Shown piece by piece: positions 45,218 to 55,963 of a DNA stretch of 64,000 nt. Source of the DNA: Molanna angustata. Lineage: Eukaryota > Arthropoda > Insecta > Trichoptera > Molannidae. The DNA lies in contig OY754979.1 of the NCBI GenBank assembly GCA_963576475.1, forward strand, positions 27,106,034-27,170,033. Direction: 5' to 3'. The notes below the pieces were generated by a model. The model did no database searches, was not told where the DNA came from, and was given only the letters and a program-made list of their open reading frames with translations. Both the position numbers and the translations under genes were made by a program. Position 1 is the first letter of the stretch; every line of letters starts with the position of its first letter.

Positions 45218-45400
45218 GGCTGTGTGCTTGACGCTACGGTTTTTTATGTATTTTTCTGTTATATGCCCGGAGTTACGAAGATTTTTATAAATGGATTATT
45301 AGGTTATATGCCTAGCTTTGCAAGGCATTTATTTGTTTATTGAGTAATATGCCTATCATAACGAAGGTTTTTATTTACGTATAAGGTTGTATGCCGAGCG
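45218..45400 (+). repeat. ~50-bp minisatellite, right part
   Basis: Three to four units with 'tatatgcccggagttacgaa', 'tatatgcctagctttgcaag' and 'atatgcctatcataacgaag'. Same unit as 44630-44724, interrupted by the MITE. Confidence 0.75.
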
Positions 45401-45572
45401 TACAACGCCACCATAATTTGGTGGCAGTCAATATAACGTATTTGAATATTTAACGGATTTTTTTGAATGAAAATTGAAACAGTAAACAGCACTAATATCA
45501 AAAAGTAAACGTTGTTTACATGAGAATTTAAATTATGCTATGCAAATACTTTTAATACTTTTAAATATCATT

Positions 45573-45770
45573 GTCGGCCTTTGTGGCTCAGTTGGTTAGG
45601 TATCTGACTGCTGATCCAAAGGTCCCGGGTTCGATTCTTGGTGAAGACGCATATTTTAATTGTATTTTCAGTCTGGATCTGTGAGGTCTCCAGAATGTGG
45701 CAACTAGTTATTGGGTGCGTATTAAATTAATATTTGATATAGTACCTGTTAGTTGCACGAAAATAAAAGG
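45573..45770 (+). mobile_element. SINE-A, full-length copy
   Basis: tRNA-like head with A-box 'tggctcagttggttagg' and B-box 'ggttcgattc', body 'cagtctggatctgtgaggtc' + 'tccagaatgtggcaacta', and tail 'ttattgggtgcgtattaaat' and 'ctgttagttgcacgaaaata'. The most complete member of the family in this window. Confidence 0.82.
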
Positions 45771-45927
45771 TGGATGATGGGAGAGGGACTAGGGTTTTGA
45801 GGAAAGGATGAATTGGGGAGATGGTTTTTTTGGCATCAAAAATGCTCACGTGAATAAATACAAATATCCTTACAAGTATGTTTGAAAAGGTCAAATTTTT
45901 AATTAAATATATCTAAATGGTTTTTCT

Positions 45928-46195
45928 TCCTGGCCTCTTCCCAACTTATCGTCTGTGAAGACTGTTGGGGTCAGCTCTCCTCATCCTCAAGCTGTTCACT
46001 CAATTCTTGTCTCATCAATTGGGAAGTCCTTTGCGCCATCCATGTATTTTTTTGGTCTTCCCCTATTCGTTGGTTGGTTAGGATGTCTACGGCCATAGCC
46101 TAGTTCACAATGTGATCCTCGGGTCTTCTTAATATGTGACCATACCATCTCAATTGTCGTTCTTCTAATTTATCGTTAATGCCTGTCACTCATAA
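45928..46195 (-). pseudogene. RTE-type LINE tail fragment
   Basis: Minus strand: 'LEERQLRWYGHILRRPEDHI' (with a frame wobble), then 'DILTNQRIGEDQK' and 'TWMAQRTSQLMRQELSEQLE'. The RWYGH.LRRPE pattern is the conserved start of the tail in one RTE-type lineage. Stops are present. Confidence 0.65.
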
Positions 46196-46199
46196 GCTT

Positions 46200-46985
46200 C
46201 CGCGAACGTATGAATTTTTTATTTTGTATTCTAGAGACACCCCCGCTGAATATATCTAAATGGTTAGTTTGTACAAATTCTTCGAAACAATTCTTTCTTA
46301 CCAATATTTGTACGAAAAGGTGTAATTGAAAATGTATCTTATGTCAGCTTTGTACATATTATATTCTTTACTCTGGTTTTATACCATTTATGTTTAAGAA
46401 TATATAATATAATGTAGGTTCATTTTTGGTATAGTGCTATAAAAACTAATTGACAATTAGATAAACACGCCTACAAATAATATACACACAAATTCTAATA
46501 TATTTTGTTTGTATGATAAATCCTATTTTTTTTACATTTTTTTCTTTTCTATTATCGTTAGATATTATTGTATCTTCATCCAAATTTATTTAGTTCCTAT
46601 TTATCTGGTATATATATTTCATCATTACAATAAATCGATTGCAATTATTTTTTGTTATTGTAATAATCTATATGAGCTTGGCCACGCCTCCGGCCGTTTT
46701 TACGGACCAACCCCGATCTTAGAGCGATAAATAATTAATATCTAACCAGCTATACAGTGCTAATTGGATACTTTAATATTATTTTGTCATAACCGTTTAT
46801 GATTTATTTTCTTCTTATTCAAAAACTACCGTCATTTATCTGATAGTATTGAAATTGCATTCACAATGTTCGAAGGTCTCTAGTATGTATATTATTTTTT
46901 ACTCTTTATCCTGTGTTGAAGTATAGAATCGAATTGTTATTCGTAGTCCATTTTTTTTTAATTAACTGAATATGTATTTATAACA
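46200..46985. other. No recognised feature
   Basis: AT-rich. A short GC patch at 46678-46712 ('cttggccacgcctccggccg'). Confidence 0.3.
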
Positions 46986-46989
46986 AAAA

Positions 46990-47140
46990 ATCTTACATTT
47001 GTTTGATGTCCTTGTTAAATATGTACATATACATCTTCCTACATTCCCTAAATTTAAGTATAAATTATAGTGTTGTTAGCAGACTTCGAACCATTGTATT
47101 ACTAGCCCAGCGCTCAAACCGCTCTGCTATCGACCCGTCT
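46990..47140 (-). mobile_element. SINE-B copy with head
   Basis: Body 'gtccttgttaaatatgtaca' and 'acatcttcctacattcccta', then the head on the minus strand ('gcgctgggctagtaataca' in reverse complement; 'cgctctgctatcgac' on the + strand). Same family as 50731-50935 and 3385-3500. Confidence 0.7.
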
Positions 47141-47604
47141 TTAGTACGTCCTCAAAATAAAGCAACAAACTTAAAAACCGATACTAAAAAAAAAATCAAT
47201 AAAAGAAAGTACATACATAATAGACAAACAGGAGATAAAAATACGTACACTTCAGCCCCCGGAACATGCCATGGGGCTAGAGGAGTGGAAACATCCATAT
47301 TCGATTTTTGTTAATGTTTATATTGTACTGGATTTTCGTAATTAATAAATAACAAAATGATACACAAAATTACCAAATATACAAAAAATAAAGATTTTAA
47401 AATATCAATTAAACAAATTGACAATAATGCTTAAAAATCTATGACGTTTGGGACTGGACAATGCATAGGAATAGAGAAAAGAAAGTATGTATTTCTTATA
47501 TTCAGTATCATTGTCATGCAGGGTGTAAAGCCTCCATTAGAATTTCGTTAGTGTAGTTTAATGAAAAGTCTATGACTATATTATTCGTCTTCTTTAGTTT
47601 CAAT

Positions 47605-47830
47605 GTTGGGGATTGGATGTCAGCAAAGCGATCTCTTCCTGCACTCCGTTAGATCTTCAGCGACTCTCTTCAACTCTGTGTAGGGGGTACACTTCATGTC
47701 GTGGCATACCTGCTATAGATAATCACAACGGGAACGTCCTCTGTCAGTTGTTCCCTCAACCGTTCCCTCCAAGATGTTGTGTAGGAGACCCTCGTGTCGC
47801 AACACATGGCCTATCCAACTATTGATGTAT
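47605..47830 (-). pseudogene. RTE-type LINE tail fragment
   Basis: Minus strand: 'SWIGHVLRHEGLLHNILEGT', 'VEGTT', then in another frame a degraded 'RGRPRCDYL' and 'VCHDMKCTPYTELKRVAED'. Same lineage as 8505-8822, but with frameshifts. Confidence 0.7.
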
Positions 47831-47989
47831 TTCCAATGTTGACAGTTGATTTTAATTTATCTCCTTAATTTATGTGCACTCGAACTCTGTTATTTATTTT
47901 TCGATATCGAGTAGCGGCTCACATCGTATGTTTATGGGTCTTTGGGCATCGCGTGGGACACACTCGCCGTCAGCCAATAAAGAACTCTT

Positions 47990-49035
47990 CAGCGATATGG
48001 CCGGAGGAACTATACTAGACCTCAGGATACACCACAGCTCACGTAACCATCATCGGATGAGCTGTCAAAGTTGACATTGAACGCGAAGATTTTAAACATA
48101 AAAAATGATTAACAAAAAATCATACAACTACGTAAATAATATGTTTAGAAACACTATTTATTTAAAAAATGTGATGAAATGCGAATACATAATAAACTCA
48201 CTCCTATCTTCAAATGACAAAGGTGTTGTTCACATTTTTCCAATCATTGCAACCAATTTGCATTCAATTTATAAAGTTAGTCTGAACCTAACCGAAAATT
48301 ATATGTGATGCAATAAAATACGACAATGATATATGTACATAACAGCATAATGTATACATAAATATCCTTTCCCCTTAATTTTTTGGTTAGGTACAGTTAA
48401 TATTCAATAATAACAGCGACTCGCGTAAGCGGTTGAGGTTATGTGAGGTTAGGAATAAGTTCGCATTTGATCACATTTTTAAAATTAATTCAATTTTTCA
48501 AAATATTATTTACGTAGTTGAATATTTTTATTATTGCATATGCGCAAACATTGGATTTTTTTCCCTGTCGGGAGTCAAAGATATTTTTTAACAGATTTTT
48601 AATTATCTCAATAGAGACGAAGTTGGAATATTTATTGTAGGAGAACCGGGAAATCAAGGCACCTACAGGGCTTACGACCTGTCATCGGCTGGTTTACGTG
48701 ATCACTTTATGCGCTTGCGCAACGTTCACCAATTATGCCTTTTTTTAATGAGATCCCTATCAATTCAATTTTGAAAGTTCTATATATTGTAATACTGAAT
48801 CTATATATTGTATTACTGAATCTATTATTGTAATACTGAATACTGAATCTATTATTGTAATACTGAATCTATTATTGTAATTCTATATATTGTATTTACG
48901 TAGTTGTTTGATTTTTAATACTTCTTACTTTCGCGTTTAATGTCAACTTTGACAGCTCATCCGATCTTGGTAACGTGAGCTGTGGTGTATTCTAAGGTCT
49001 AGTTAGGAACTATGTATGCTGTGTTCGGCCATAGT
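47990..49035. mobile_element. Long-armed foldback, right arm split
   Basis: The left arm (about 47994-48195) includes 'tacaccacagctcacgtaac', 'gatgagctgtcaaagttgac' and 'caactacgtaaataatatg'. The outer right arm (48893-49035) is the inverse of its first part, and the inner right arm (about 48455-48520) is the inverse of its second part ('aatattatttacgtagttg'). The right arm is thus interrupted at 48521-48892. Without the insert the element would be about 650 bp with ~200-bp arms and an AT-rich centre. No coding capacity. Confidence 0.8.
48521..48892 (-). mobile_element. Family F insertion with 14-bp duplication
   Basis: Contains 'attgcatatgcgcaaacatt', 'ccctgtcgggagt', 'agagacgaagttggaatatt' and an arm with 'cacctacagggcttacgacc', all known from 27162-27546, 18905 and 33650. 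The right part is a tandem run of 'ctattattgtaatactgaat'. The 14-bp sequence tatttacgtagttg is present at both sides (48507-48520 and 48893-48906), as expected for a target-site duplication. Confidence 0.75.
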
Positions 49036-49311
49036 ATGATCTATGACAGACTGTCGGATGTGTAATGATGGTGTAATGGATGGATGGTGAGACACGAACT
49101 GCACGGAACTGGGTGCGGGGGAGTTGTATCAATGAACCGGGAGAAAATTCTAGAAGGCTCTGTTAATTATTTCATAGGTGGTGATTGATTGACGCAAACA
49201 ACTTATTCGAATATTTCGTCATCAAAGTATATCTTAGTCAATGAATTTCTTTTCGACCGTTGAATATTGGTTTTTATCGTGGGCCACAAAAAAATATTCT
49301 TTAAAATCTTG

Positions 49312-49502
49312 AATAAACATTAAAAATAAAAAAACGTTTATAACTTAATTTCACTGTTTATTTAGACTACAACCGGTTTCGTGCTAAGCACATTTTCAAG
49401 TAGACTACTTGAAAATGTGCTTAGCACTAAACCGATTGTAGGTTGTAGTCTAAATAAACAGTGGAATTAAGTTTAAACGTTATTTTTTTTTTAATGTTTA
49501 TT
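49312..49502. mobile_element. 191-bp near-perfect palindrome
   Basis: Arms of about 90 bp, starting 'gaataaacatt' and holding 'tttatttagactacaaccgg' and 'gtgctaagcacattttcaag', inverted on the right after a 7-bp centre (tagacta). Few mismatches and a 3-bp insertion. No coding capacity; a foldback MITE. Confidence 0.88.
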
Positions 49503-49739
49503 AAAAAATTTAAGAAATTTTAATGGAATTCCATCAAGAACAATCGATCAAATAATTAAATCTAAGGAAAAAAAAAATTGGTGTAAAAGACAAAAAAGTC
49601 AAGAATGAAGATTTTTCAATCGAAATTCTCGTTTTAATCGATTCATTGTCCTCGCGAGCTAGTCAGAGAGAACCGACATCCACATTTTTTTATCTTGACA
49701 AACATCCTTCTCCTCATTTTCAATATAAGGTTTGAAGTT

Positions 49740-49895
49740 TAAAAAAAATGCCAAGAGAGGCGACATGAAAGAATTAATGAAGGACGCCCGACGAAGGAAA
49801 TACTCAAAGCTGAGACCAATAGGTCAAACGATGACACAACCCTGCTAGCGATATTCTGAAAGAAGAATATTTAAGAAGCTTAAGACCGCACATGC
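49740..49895 (+). pseudogene. Degraded RTE-type LINE tail
   Basis: 'HERINEGRPTKEILKAETNR' is close to the H(V)ERMNEERLTKKIYKA.. tail segment at 25012-25070; stops follow. Confidence 0.45.
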
Positions 49896-49989
49896 CGTCA
49901 AATGTGATTAGTTGCATTGGGGTTTCCTCATTTACTCGGCCAATACTGACATTATCGTCTTGAAACTAAAGACAGAGATATATTATAGT

Positions 49990-50725
49990 ATTGTCTACAG
50001 CTTGACAGTTCTAGAATCATAATATTTGAAAATTCTCTATATAAAAAGTAATTCCGAAAATTTCTTTAAAGTATGCGAGGTTCCCTATCTATCCATTTAA
50101 TTTGTGTGATATAAAATTATAATTCATCAAAAATACGCTTAAGTCGTTCGTGTTTCGCGCTAAGTCGTTCGAAATGTATGGCGGGACGATCCCCACCTCT
50201 TCAATTTCAGTACGAAAAGTGGGGTGTACAACTCGCTAAAAATTCTCAGTGCCTGTGCGGCCTTAAATAACAGACTCGAGAATTTTGATGATGCAATCGT
50301 TGCGTGTTTGAATAGGAGAATCTGGCGTCCAGTTCTCCCTGCGTGCTTCGTATTACTGTCAATTTTTCTATGGATGGAACCATTCGACAAGACAAGGTCG
50401 TTTTTCGACATTTCTCACGACACTGCTTGGTCGTTTGTTTATCGGAATTTTATTATTTAATTCAGGAAACTTAAATAATAATAAATACATTCAATAATTG
50501 TAATCGACGATGTTAGGAACGTGAATAGAAACCACCGTGGGTGTATATTTATACGTGAATTATCAATAAAGACCCATCCACACGAGGCCAATACTGTCTG
50601 CGGGAACTGTACTCTCGACGAAACTAAACCGTGTACATTCAAACATCGTTAATATAGATATATGTAATTTTTAAAGAAAATTAATAAAAACTCCACATGT
50701 TATGTAAAACTTTAACTATAAATTA
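49990..50725. other. Unique-looking DNA, no firm gene
   Basis: 50145-50460 has average GC and overlapping open frames on both strands (83 codons on - and 78 on +). Neither has a recognised domain, and both starts and ends lie in unremarkable contexts. Possible exon or conserved element, unresolved. Confidence 0.25.
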
Positions 50726-50730
50726 AATAG

Positions 50731-50935
50731 GTCGATGGCAGAGCGGTTAGCGCGCTGGGCTAGAAATCCAGTGGTCGCGAGTTCGAATCCTGCCTCGACC
50801 GATTTCGTACACCTATAACACAAGCATGGGAAGTTTTCGATTTCCGATTTCGAACACCTATAACACAGGCATGGGAAGTAGGTAGATGTATATGTACTTG
50901 TTTAACAAGGACATATTCATTTTTTATAAAAAAAA
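50731..50935 (+). mobile_element. SINE-B with tRNA-Ser-like head
   Basis: The head 'gtcgatggcagagcggttag' + 'cgcgctgggctagaaatcca' has an acceptor stem pairing ggtcga/tcgacc, an anticodon stem ctggg/tccag with an AGA loop triplet, and a T-loop 'gttcgaatc' with one stem mismatch. It lacks the long variable arm of a real tRNA-Ser. It runs into a body that occurs at 3385-3500 and 46990-47140. The body has a short internal duplication ('cacctataacaca' twice), and the copy ends in an A-run at 50931. Confidence 0.8.
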
Positions 50936-51139
50936 AATATCCCCTATGCCCTGCCATCCCCTATTTTTTTACGGCCAAAAAAACGTTTGGCTTTTTTTAT
51001 TTTATTTTAAAAAGGATAGTAGGTACACAGTTCATTCATACAATTATTGAAAAAAACAAAACAAACTGAAATACAAAAAAAAAAACAATTTGTACCGCTT
51101 TCGTTCTATACCTAAATATCAAAATTATATCATAATAAA

Positions 51140-51665
51140 CTAGTGGGTTGTGGCCAACGATATACTCCTCACTACCAAGTCACTCAAATATTCACACAAA
51201 GTATTCAAATTTTGTATGGAATATTTTCAGAATTTCATTAAAGTGGGGTTTGTTTAATTATTTTTGATTTACTTAAATATTTTATTATGAAAAATTCTTC
51301 GATGCCATTTTATGAAAGTGATGTGCCTTTTTAGCAATTTGAAAATACAAATATCAAGTTTTAAGTTTCCTGAGCTTTGTCTCTAAGCGAGTATTAAATA
51401 TACATAGGTATTTACAAACTTTGAAAAGAATCGAATGAGTACTTTAGTCTATAATCGATAAAGTAGAATAAACACGCCGTACATAGTACACATACATACA
51501 CAGATGCATCGTGATGATACTAGTTGATAATCTGCAATTAAAAAATAACTTTAAAATTGCGTAGGTACTATATATCTTACTACTATATCTCGTACTATAT
51601 CTCTTATCTCGTACTATATCTCTTATACCTATTATATCTCTTTGGGGTAGTGAGTAGAAATACGT
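51140..51665 (+). mobile_element. Interspersed family H, near-complete copy
   Basis: Begins 'agtgggttgtggccaacgat', includes 'ttcgatgccattttatgaaa', 'ctataatcgataaagtagaa', 'aacacgccgtacatag' and 'gatactagttgataatctgc', and ends at 'ctttggggtagtgagtagaa'. Defines both ends of the family: a gtggcca motif on one side and a ggggtagtga hairpin-prone end on the other. A short 'ctcgtactatatctctt' repeat sits just before the right end. Confidence 0.7.
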
Positions 51666-51702
51666 GTAATTAGTGGGGTACGCGAATAAAAATGAATAAT
51701 AT

Positions 51703-51726
51703 GAATGTGTGTGTGTGTGTGTGTGA
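51703..51726 (+). repeat. (TG)n microsatellite
   Basis: Uninterrupted 'gtgtgtgtgtgtgtgtgtg' tract. A second is at 60839-60858. Confidence 0.9.
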
Positions 51727-51929
51727 TAGTACCTATATTAATATGTTTAAATTTCATGTTTTTCTTTTTTTTGGTTTGAATATGTATTCTGATATGTTTT
51801 CTCATTTGAGTATTCTTCTTTTTCATTTATTTTCAACCTTTTTTTGATGTTTATTTGATTTTTTTTGTTCATGTATGATTTGATTTAATTACTTTTACTT
51901 TTATGTTGACTTTGCTTGTATTGATATTT

Positions 51930-52095
51930 TTTATTTTTTTATAAGTGCTTCCTTCATCAAGCACAAGATTGTAATCTTTTTGATGAGGTACTGCAGGGAA
52001 AAATATGTAAGAATATTATTACTAGTGAATTTATATATTGATTTGTATTATAAAATTATTATGTTATGTTAAATAAATAAATAAATAAATATCTT
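51930..52095 (+). mobile_element. Probable LINE 3' end
   Basis: 'ttcatcaagcacaagattg' pairs with 'aatctttttgatgagg' to form a stem. This is followed by AT-rich DNA and a (TAAA)n end at 52074-52091. Confidence 0.45.
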
Positions 52096-52190
52096 AACAG
52101 AATTATATAAATGTCCAATATTAGTTCGAATAGGTGTAATTGAAAATGCATCATTTTGCCTACTATTAAAGGACTGAAACAGCACCCTTA

Positions 52191-52280
52191 GACAACGTGT
52201 CATTTTGCTCAAGGAAAGATAACTCAATGTATGGAGTAATCTTTTCTTGTTTCTTTTCTGGAGCAAAATGACACGCTGTC
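52191..52280. repeat. 90-bp hairpin, 20-bp arms
   Basis: GACAACGTGTCATTTTGCTC (52191-52210) and GAGCAAAATGACACGCTGTC (52261-52280), one mismatch, with 50 bp between. The inner flanks also pair loosely (aaggaaaga with tttcttttc). Confidence 0.75.
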
Positions 52281-52339
52281 TAGGGGGGCAGGTAAGCTCA
52301 AAGAAGTCAGGACAGTCCGATGCATTGTACAACAATCGT

Positions 52340-52735
52340 TTCTGAACATCCTCGTCAGAGTTTAGACCACCTCTCCTCGTATGTGCGGGACTCTATTATC
52401 CATTGATTGAACATTGAACAGCCTTCGTTCATATACCGTCCGTCGTTGACCTCTCAGCAGCGGGAATGAGCGGTTTGTTTTGTCTGCATTAATGAGACGA
52501 CACACCATCATAACTGCGACAGCAGCTGATCATTCCAAACTCACCAACGTTTTTATATCGGCCATAAGTTGAGCGTGAATGTTGGACCGGTTTCAGGTTT
52601 TCCGAAGTATCCAACTCGAAAGGACAGAGGGAAAGGACAGTTGACCAAAACAATTTCCGTACCTACCGAGTTAGCGAATGCTTTTTTAACCTGGAAGATT
52701 TTGTCTCGTGGTAATTAATATGCCATTGTGCGTGA
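52340..52735. other. Unique-looking DNA
   Basis: Near-average GC with no repeat seen elsewhere in the window and no convincing frame. Contents unknown. Confidence 0.25.
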
Positions 52736-52737
52736 GA

Positions 52738-52870
52738 TTGTCGGCCTTCGGGGCTCAGATTCCCTGTGTTTTTTTAACAATGTTTTTTTTTATTGTGTTT
52801 TCGGTCTGGATCTGTGTGATAAATTTAATAAGTCTCCAGAATGTGGCAACTTGTTATGGGGTACTTGATC
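52738..52870 (+). mobile_element. SINE-A with deleted head
   Basis: 'tgtcggccttcggggctcag' then a jump to 'attgtgttttcggtctggat' + 'ctgtgtgat', 'gtctccagaatgtggcaact' and 'tgttatggggtact'. Most of the tRNA-like part, including the B-box, has been lost. Confidence 0.7.
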
Positions 52871-52894
52871 GAAAATCAATATGAAATTACAAAA

Positions 52895-53150
52895 ACCAAT
52901 TTCTCAATAGATATCGTTACAAAAATGTTTCTTCGTTACTTCATAGATGGCGATGGTGTTTTTCAGCTTATTTTCAAACGAACAGTTTCTCATTATTAAA
53001 ATATATTGATCTTTCAAAATTGCATTGATAAGGGAAATCAATAAGAAGGCATAATTGTTGAACGTTACGCTAGCGTATAAACCAGGTGATAATCGTAAAC
53101 CAGGTTATCCTATAATATTCCAACATCGTCTCTATTGAGATGTTATGTTA
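52895..53150 (+). mobile_element. Family F copy
   Basis: 'gtttcttcgttacttcatag', 'cattgataagggaaatcaat', 'aggcataattgttgaacgtt' and 'attccaacatcgtctctatt' follow 27005-27290 in order. The arm is shortened and no inverted arm follows. Confidence 0.6.
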
Positions 53151-53263
53151 ACAATTTGTCATACAAAACCATTAGGAATTATTTGTCAAACATTGTTTTT
53201 TATCTAAAAAAAATATCGAAAGGCTGTGTGTACTTTTTAAAAAGAGGTTTTGAATTTAAAATT

Positions 53264-53885
53264 TTATATACCTAAATGAAGTGTGGATCGGATAGCAAAT
53301 TTTATATACCTAAATGAAGTGTGGATCGGATAGCAAATTTTATATAAGTACCTAAATGAAGTGTGGATCGGATAGCAAATTTTATATACCTAAATGAAGT
53401 GTGGATCGGATAGCAAATTTTATATACCTACATAAATGAAGTGTGGATCGGATAGCAAATTTTATATACCTAAAAGAAGTGTGGATCGGATAGCAAATTT
53501 TATATACCTAAATGAAGTGTGGATCGAATAGCAAATTTTGTATACCTACCTAAATGAAGTGTGGATCGGATAGCAAATTTTATATACCTAAATGAAGTGT
53601 GGATCGGATAGCAAATTTTATATACCTAAATGAAGTGTGGATCGGATAGCAAATTTTATATACCTAAATGAAGTGTGGATCGAATAGCAAATTTTGTATA
53701 CCTACCTAAATGAAGTGTGGATCGGATAGCAAATTTTATATACCTAAATGAAGTGTGGATCGGATAGCAAATTTTATATACCTATGAAGTGTGGATCGGA
53801 TAGCAAATTTATATACCTAAATGAAGTGTGGATCGGATAGCAAATTTTATATACCTAAATGAAGTATGGATCGGATAGCAAATTT
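53264..53885 (+). repeat. 38-bp minisatellite, about 16 copies
   Basis: The unit 'aaattttatatacctaaatg' + 'aagtgtggatcggatagc' varies mainly by insertion or loss of 'acct' or 'cta' steps. Two copies share 'atcgaatagcaaattttgta', about 170 bp apart, suggesting block duplication. Confidence 0.95.
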
Positions 53886-53889
53886 TGCA

Positions 53890-54370
53890 AATCGAAATTG
53901 GACCAATTTAGTTTTTGAGAAAGTAAAATTATTTATATAACTTGAACGTGTTGACGTATTTCTTCAAGGTTGTGTGAACAATTCTATGCTGCTTCTTGAG
54001 AAAACATGTAGATTTTCTTCGATTTCAAATATGGTCCGGTGATCAAATAGCTATGAATAATATTTAATTTGACGATAGGTGTGCACCATTTACAAAAGAG
54101 TTTAGTCATTATTAGCACCGAGATTTGATAGATTAGTCATGTAAGAGCTGGAGGAATATCATCAAGGAGGTGGCATTTGCATACCTCTTCATCACACCCG
54201 TCGCTATCTGACGATCTTCACCAATTTCCTTACGTGTCTTGTATTTTGAGAGAAACTAGAGCCAGATTCCGCGCCCACTCACCTCTATTTTTATACATCA
54301 AGGATAACAATACATTCGACTCTCGACGTAACGAATCCACGTAAGTGAATAGCACAGCCTTTTATTTTTT
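53890..54370. other. No recognised feature
   Basis: Mixed DNA with no identified frame or repeat. Confidence 0.3.
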
Positions 54371-54439
54371 TAATTCAATGCAAGTGATGGGCCGTTTCAT
54401 TTCGGTGCCGGCGTCCTGGGTTCAATATCCAGCAGAGGA

Positions 54440-55085
54440 GATATACATTTAAATGTAGCGGACCCGACAGACGTTGTCCTGCCCGAACGTTGGCTTGTCT
54501 GCTATTAGCCAGTTCAGCAAACATAAAAATAACCAGACACCATAACGGCCTGACCCACGATGTGGTGCAACCAGCGACAGGTGACCGGGTGTGCATGACC
54601 TTTAAAAGGAAGCACGATACATGCGTTTATATTGTTGACTATTTATAAAAAAAAAAAAAAATATCCACACATCGGTCTCGTCTCACATAAAAAAGGCAAT
54701 ATTCTGAATGGGTGGTGAACTATGTAAAATGTTATTTTGTCTGTTGTTTTTTCGATTATCCGGCTCTTATTGACCAAAAGAATGTGAGAATGAAAATACC
54801 ATCAAAATCGGTTAAGTCGTTTATGAGTGCAGTGACATTAAAAAGATATTAATGATCGCATTTTATTGTAATTTTCAAAAGAACTTCTGTTTGCATAATA
54901 ACACCAGGCGTACATTTTTTGTTTTTTTTTTTATTGCTTATTTCCACTTACAATATTTTATTCAAATTGTGAATCTTAACCATTCAGGGACCCACTCATA
55001 AAAAAAAATCAAAATCGCCCAGCCGTTTTTTTTGGAGTTCAAGTTCATACACACGTACAGAAGAATTTTATAACTATATAAAGAT
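54440..55085 (+). mobile_element. RTE-type LINE 3' untranslated part
   Basis: In order: 'cggacccgacagacgttgtc' + 'ctgcccg', 'atcaaaatcggttaagtcgt', 'aaaatcgcccagccgttttt', 'cacacgtacagaagaatttt' and 'ataactatataaagatt'. The 'aaaatcgg.cagccgttt' and 'tataaagatt' end phrases are characteristic of insect RTE-type 3' ends. Two partial copies of the 'atcgg..agtcgttt' block may overlap. Confidence 0.6.
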
Positions 55086-55171
55086 TATTTCTCCCGCAAA
55101 CCTTGCTTCTCTGAACTGGAAACACTGTTGGTTGGAAAAATGGTATTTATTTGTTAATCATATTTTATTTT

Positions 55172-55370
55172 ATTTTACTTCTCGGGCAACTAACATGTAC
55201 TATGTCAAATATTAATATATATATCTTGTTATTGGGTGCGTGTTAAACGCTCCCAATAACAAGTTGCCACATTCTAGAGACTTACGATATTAATCGTCCC
55301 ACAGACCCAGAATGAAAACACAATTAAAAACTGGGACCTTTGGGTACAGCAAGTACACAAAGACCGGTTT
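55172..55370 (-). mobile_element. SINE-A copy with internal inversion
   Basis: 'acttctcgggcaactaacat', 'gttgccacattctagagact', 'cccagaatgaaaacacaatt' and 'tgggacctttggg'. At 55224-55266 'cttgttattggg' is followed by its inverse 'cccaataacaag', so part of the tail is present in both orientations. Confidence 0.7.
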
Positions 55371-55738
55371 AATACTTATAAAAAATCAACAATAAACAAA
55401 TAATTGATTTGTAAACTCGTCAGAATTACCTTGTGGCACCTTTTTATTTTATTTATTATAATTAACTTAGTTTAATTATTAATGAATGAATAATTTTAAT
55501 TGTTAACGAATGAGTTATTTTATTCCATCATTTTCATAGCGACTATTAATAGGGGAGAGGGTGGAGGGTTTGAACAATTTTTGTTTGTATTAAAATATTT
55601 TTTATTCTGGAAGCACTGTATATCTTATTTTTATTGCAAACAATAAAAAGAGGTTTAGTAAGTACTTTGAAGTATATTTGGAAAACTAACTGTTTATATA
55701 AAATTATATTTAGAGCTCTTATCGAGAAGTTCATTTTT

Positions 55739-55773
55739 GTTCAATTCTACCCCAGGCTGGGGTAGAATTGAAC
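55739..55773. repeat. Subterminal palindrome, left side
   Basis: gttcaattctacccca (55739-55754) and tggggtagaattgaac (55758-55773), perfect 16-bp arms with a 3-bp centre. Each arm contains the gttcaa/ttgaac core found in the terminal repeats, so it may be a transposase-binding site. Confidence 0.9.
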
Positions 55774-55963
55774 AGAATGGGGTAGGCTTTGAACGGCTCT
55801 TAAAATGGCAAATTTTTTCAAATAAAAAACAATAAACTGAAGAAAAAACAATTTATTATTATAGATACCTATACAGACATGTATCTGGAATGTATAAAAT
55901 TATAAAAATAAAATAACCAAAATGAAAAAAATAATAAAAACATGAACATTGTACGAATTAAAA

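Noticed and set aside
50160..50460. Host gene in overlapping frames of 83 (-) and 78 (+) codons
   Set aside because: No domain, no splice or start evidence, and both strands are equally open; left as unresolved DNA.
50731..50801. tRNA-Ser(AGA) gene
   Set aside because: No long variable arm, a T-stem mismatch, and it continues into a body shared with other loci, so it is a SINE head.
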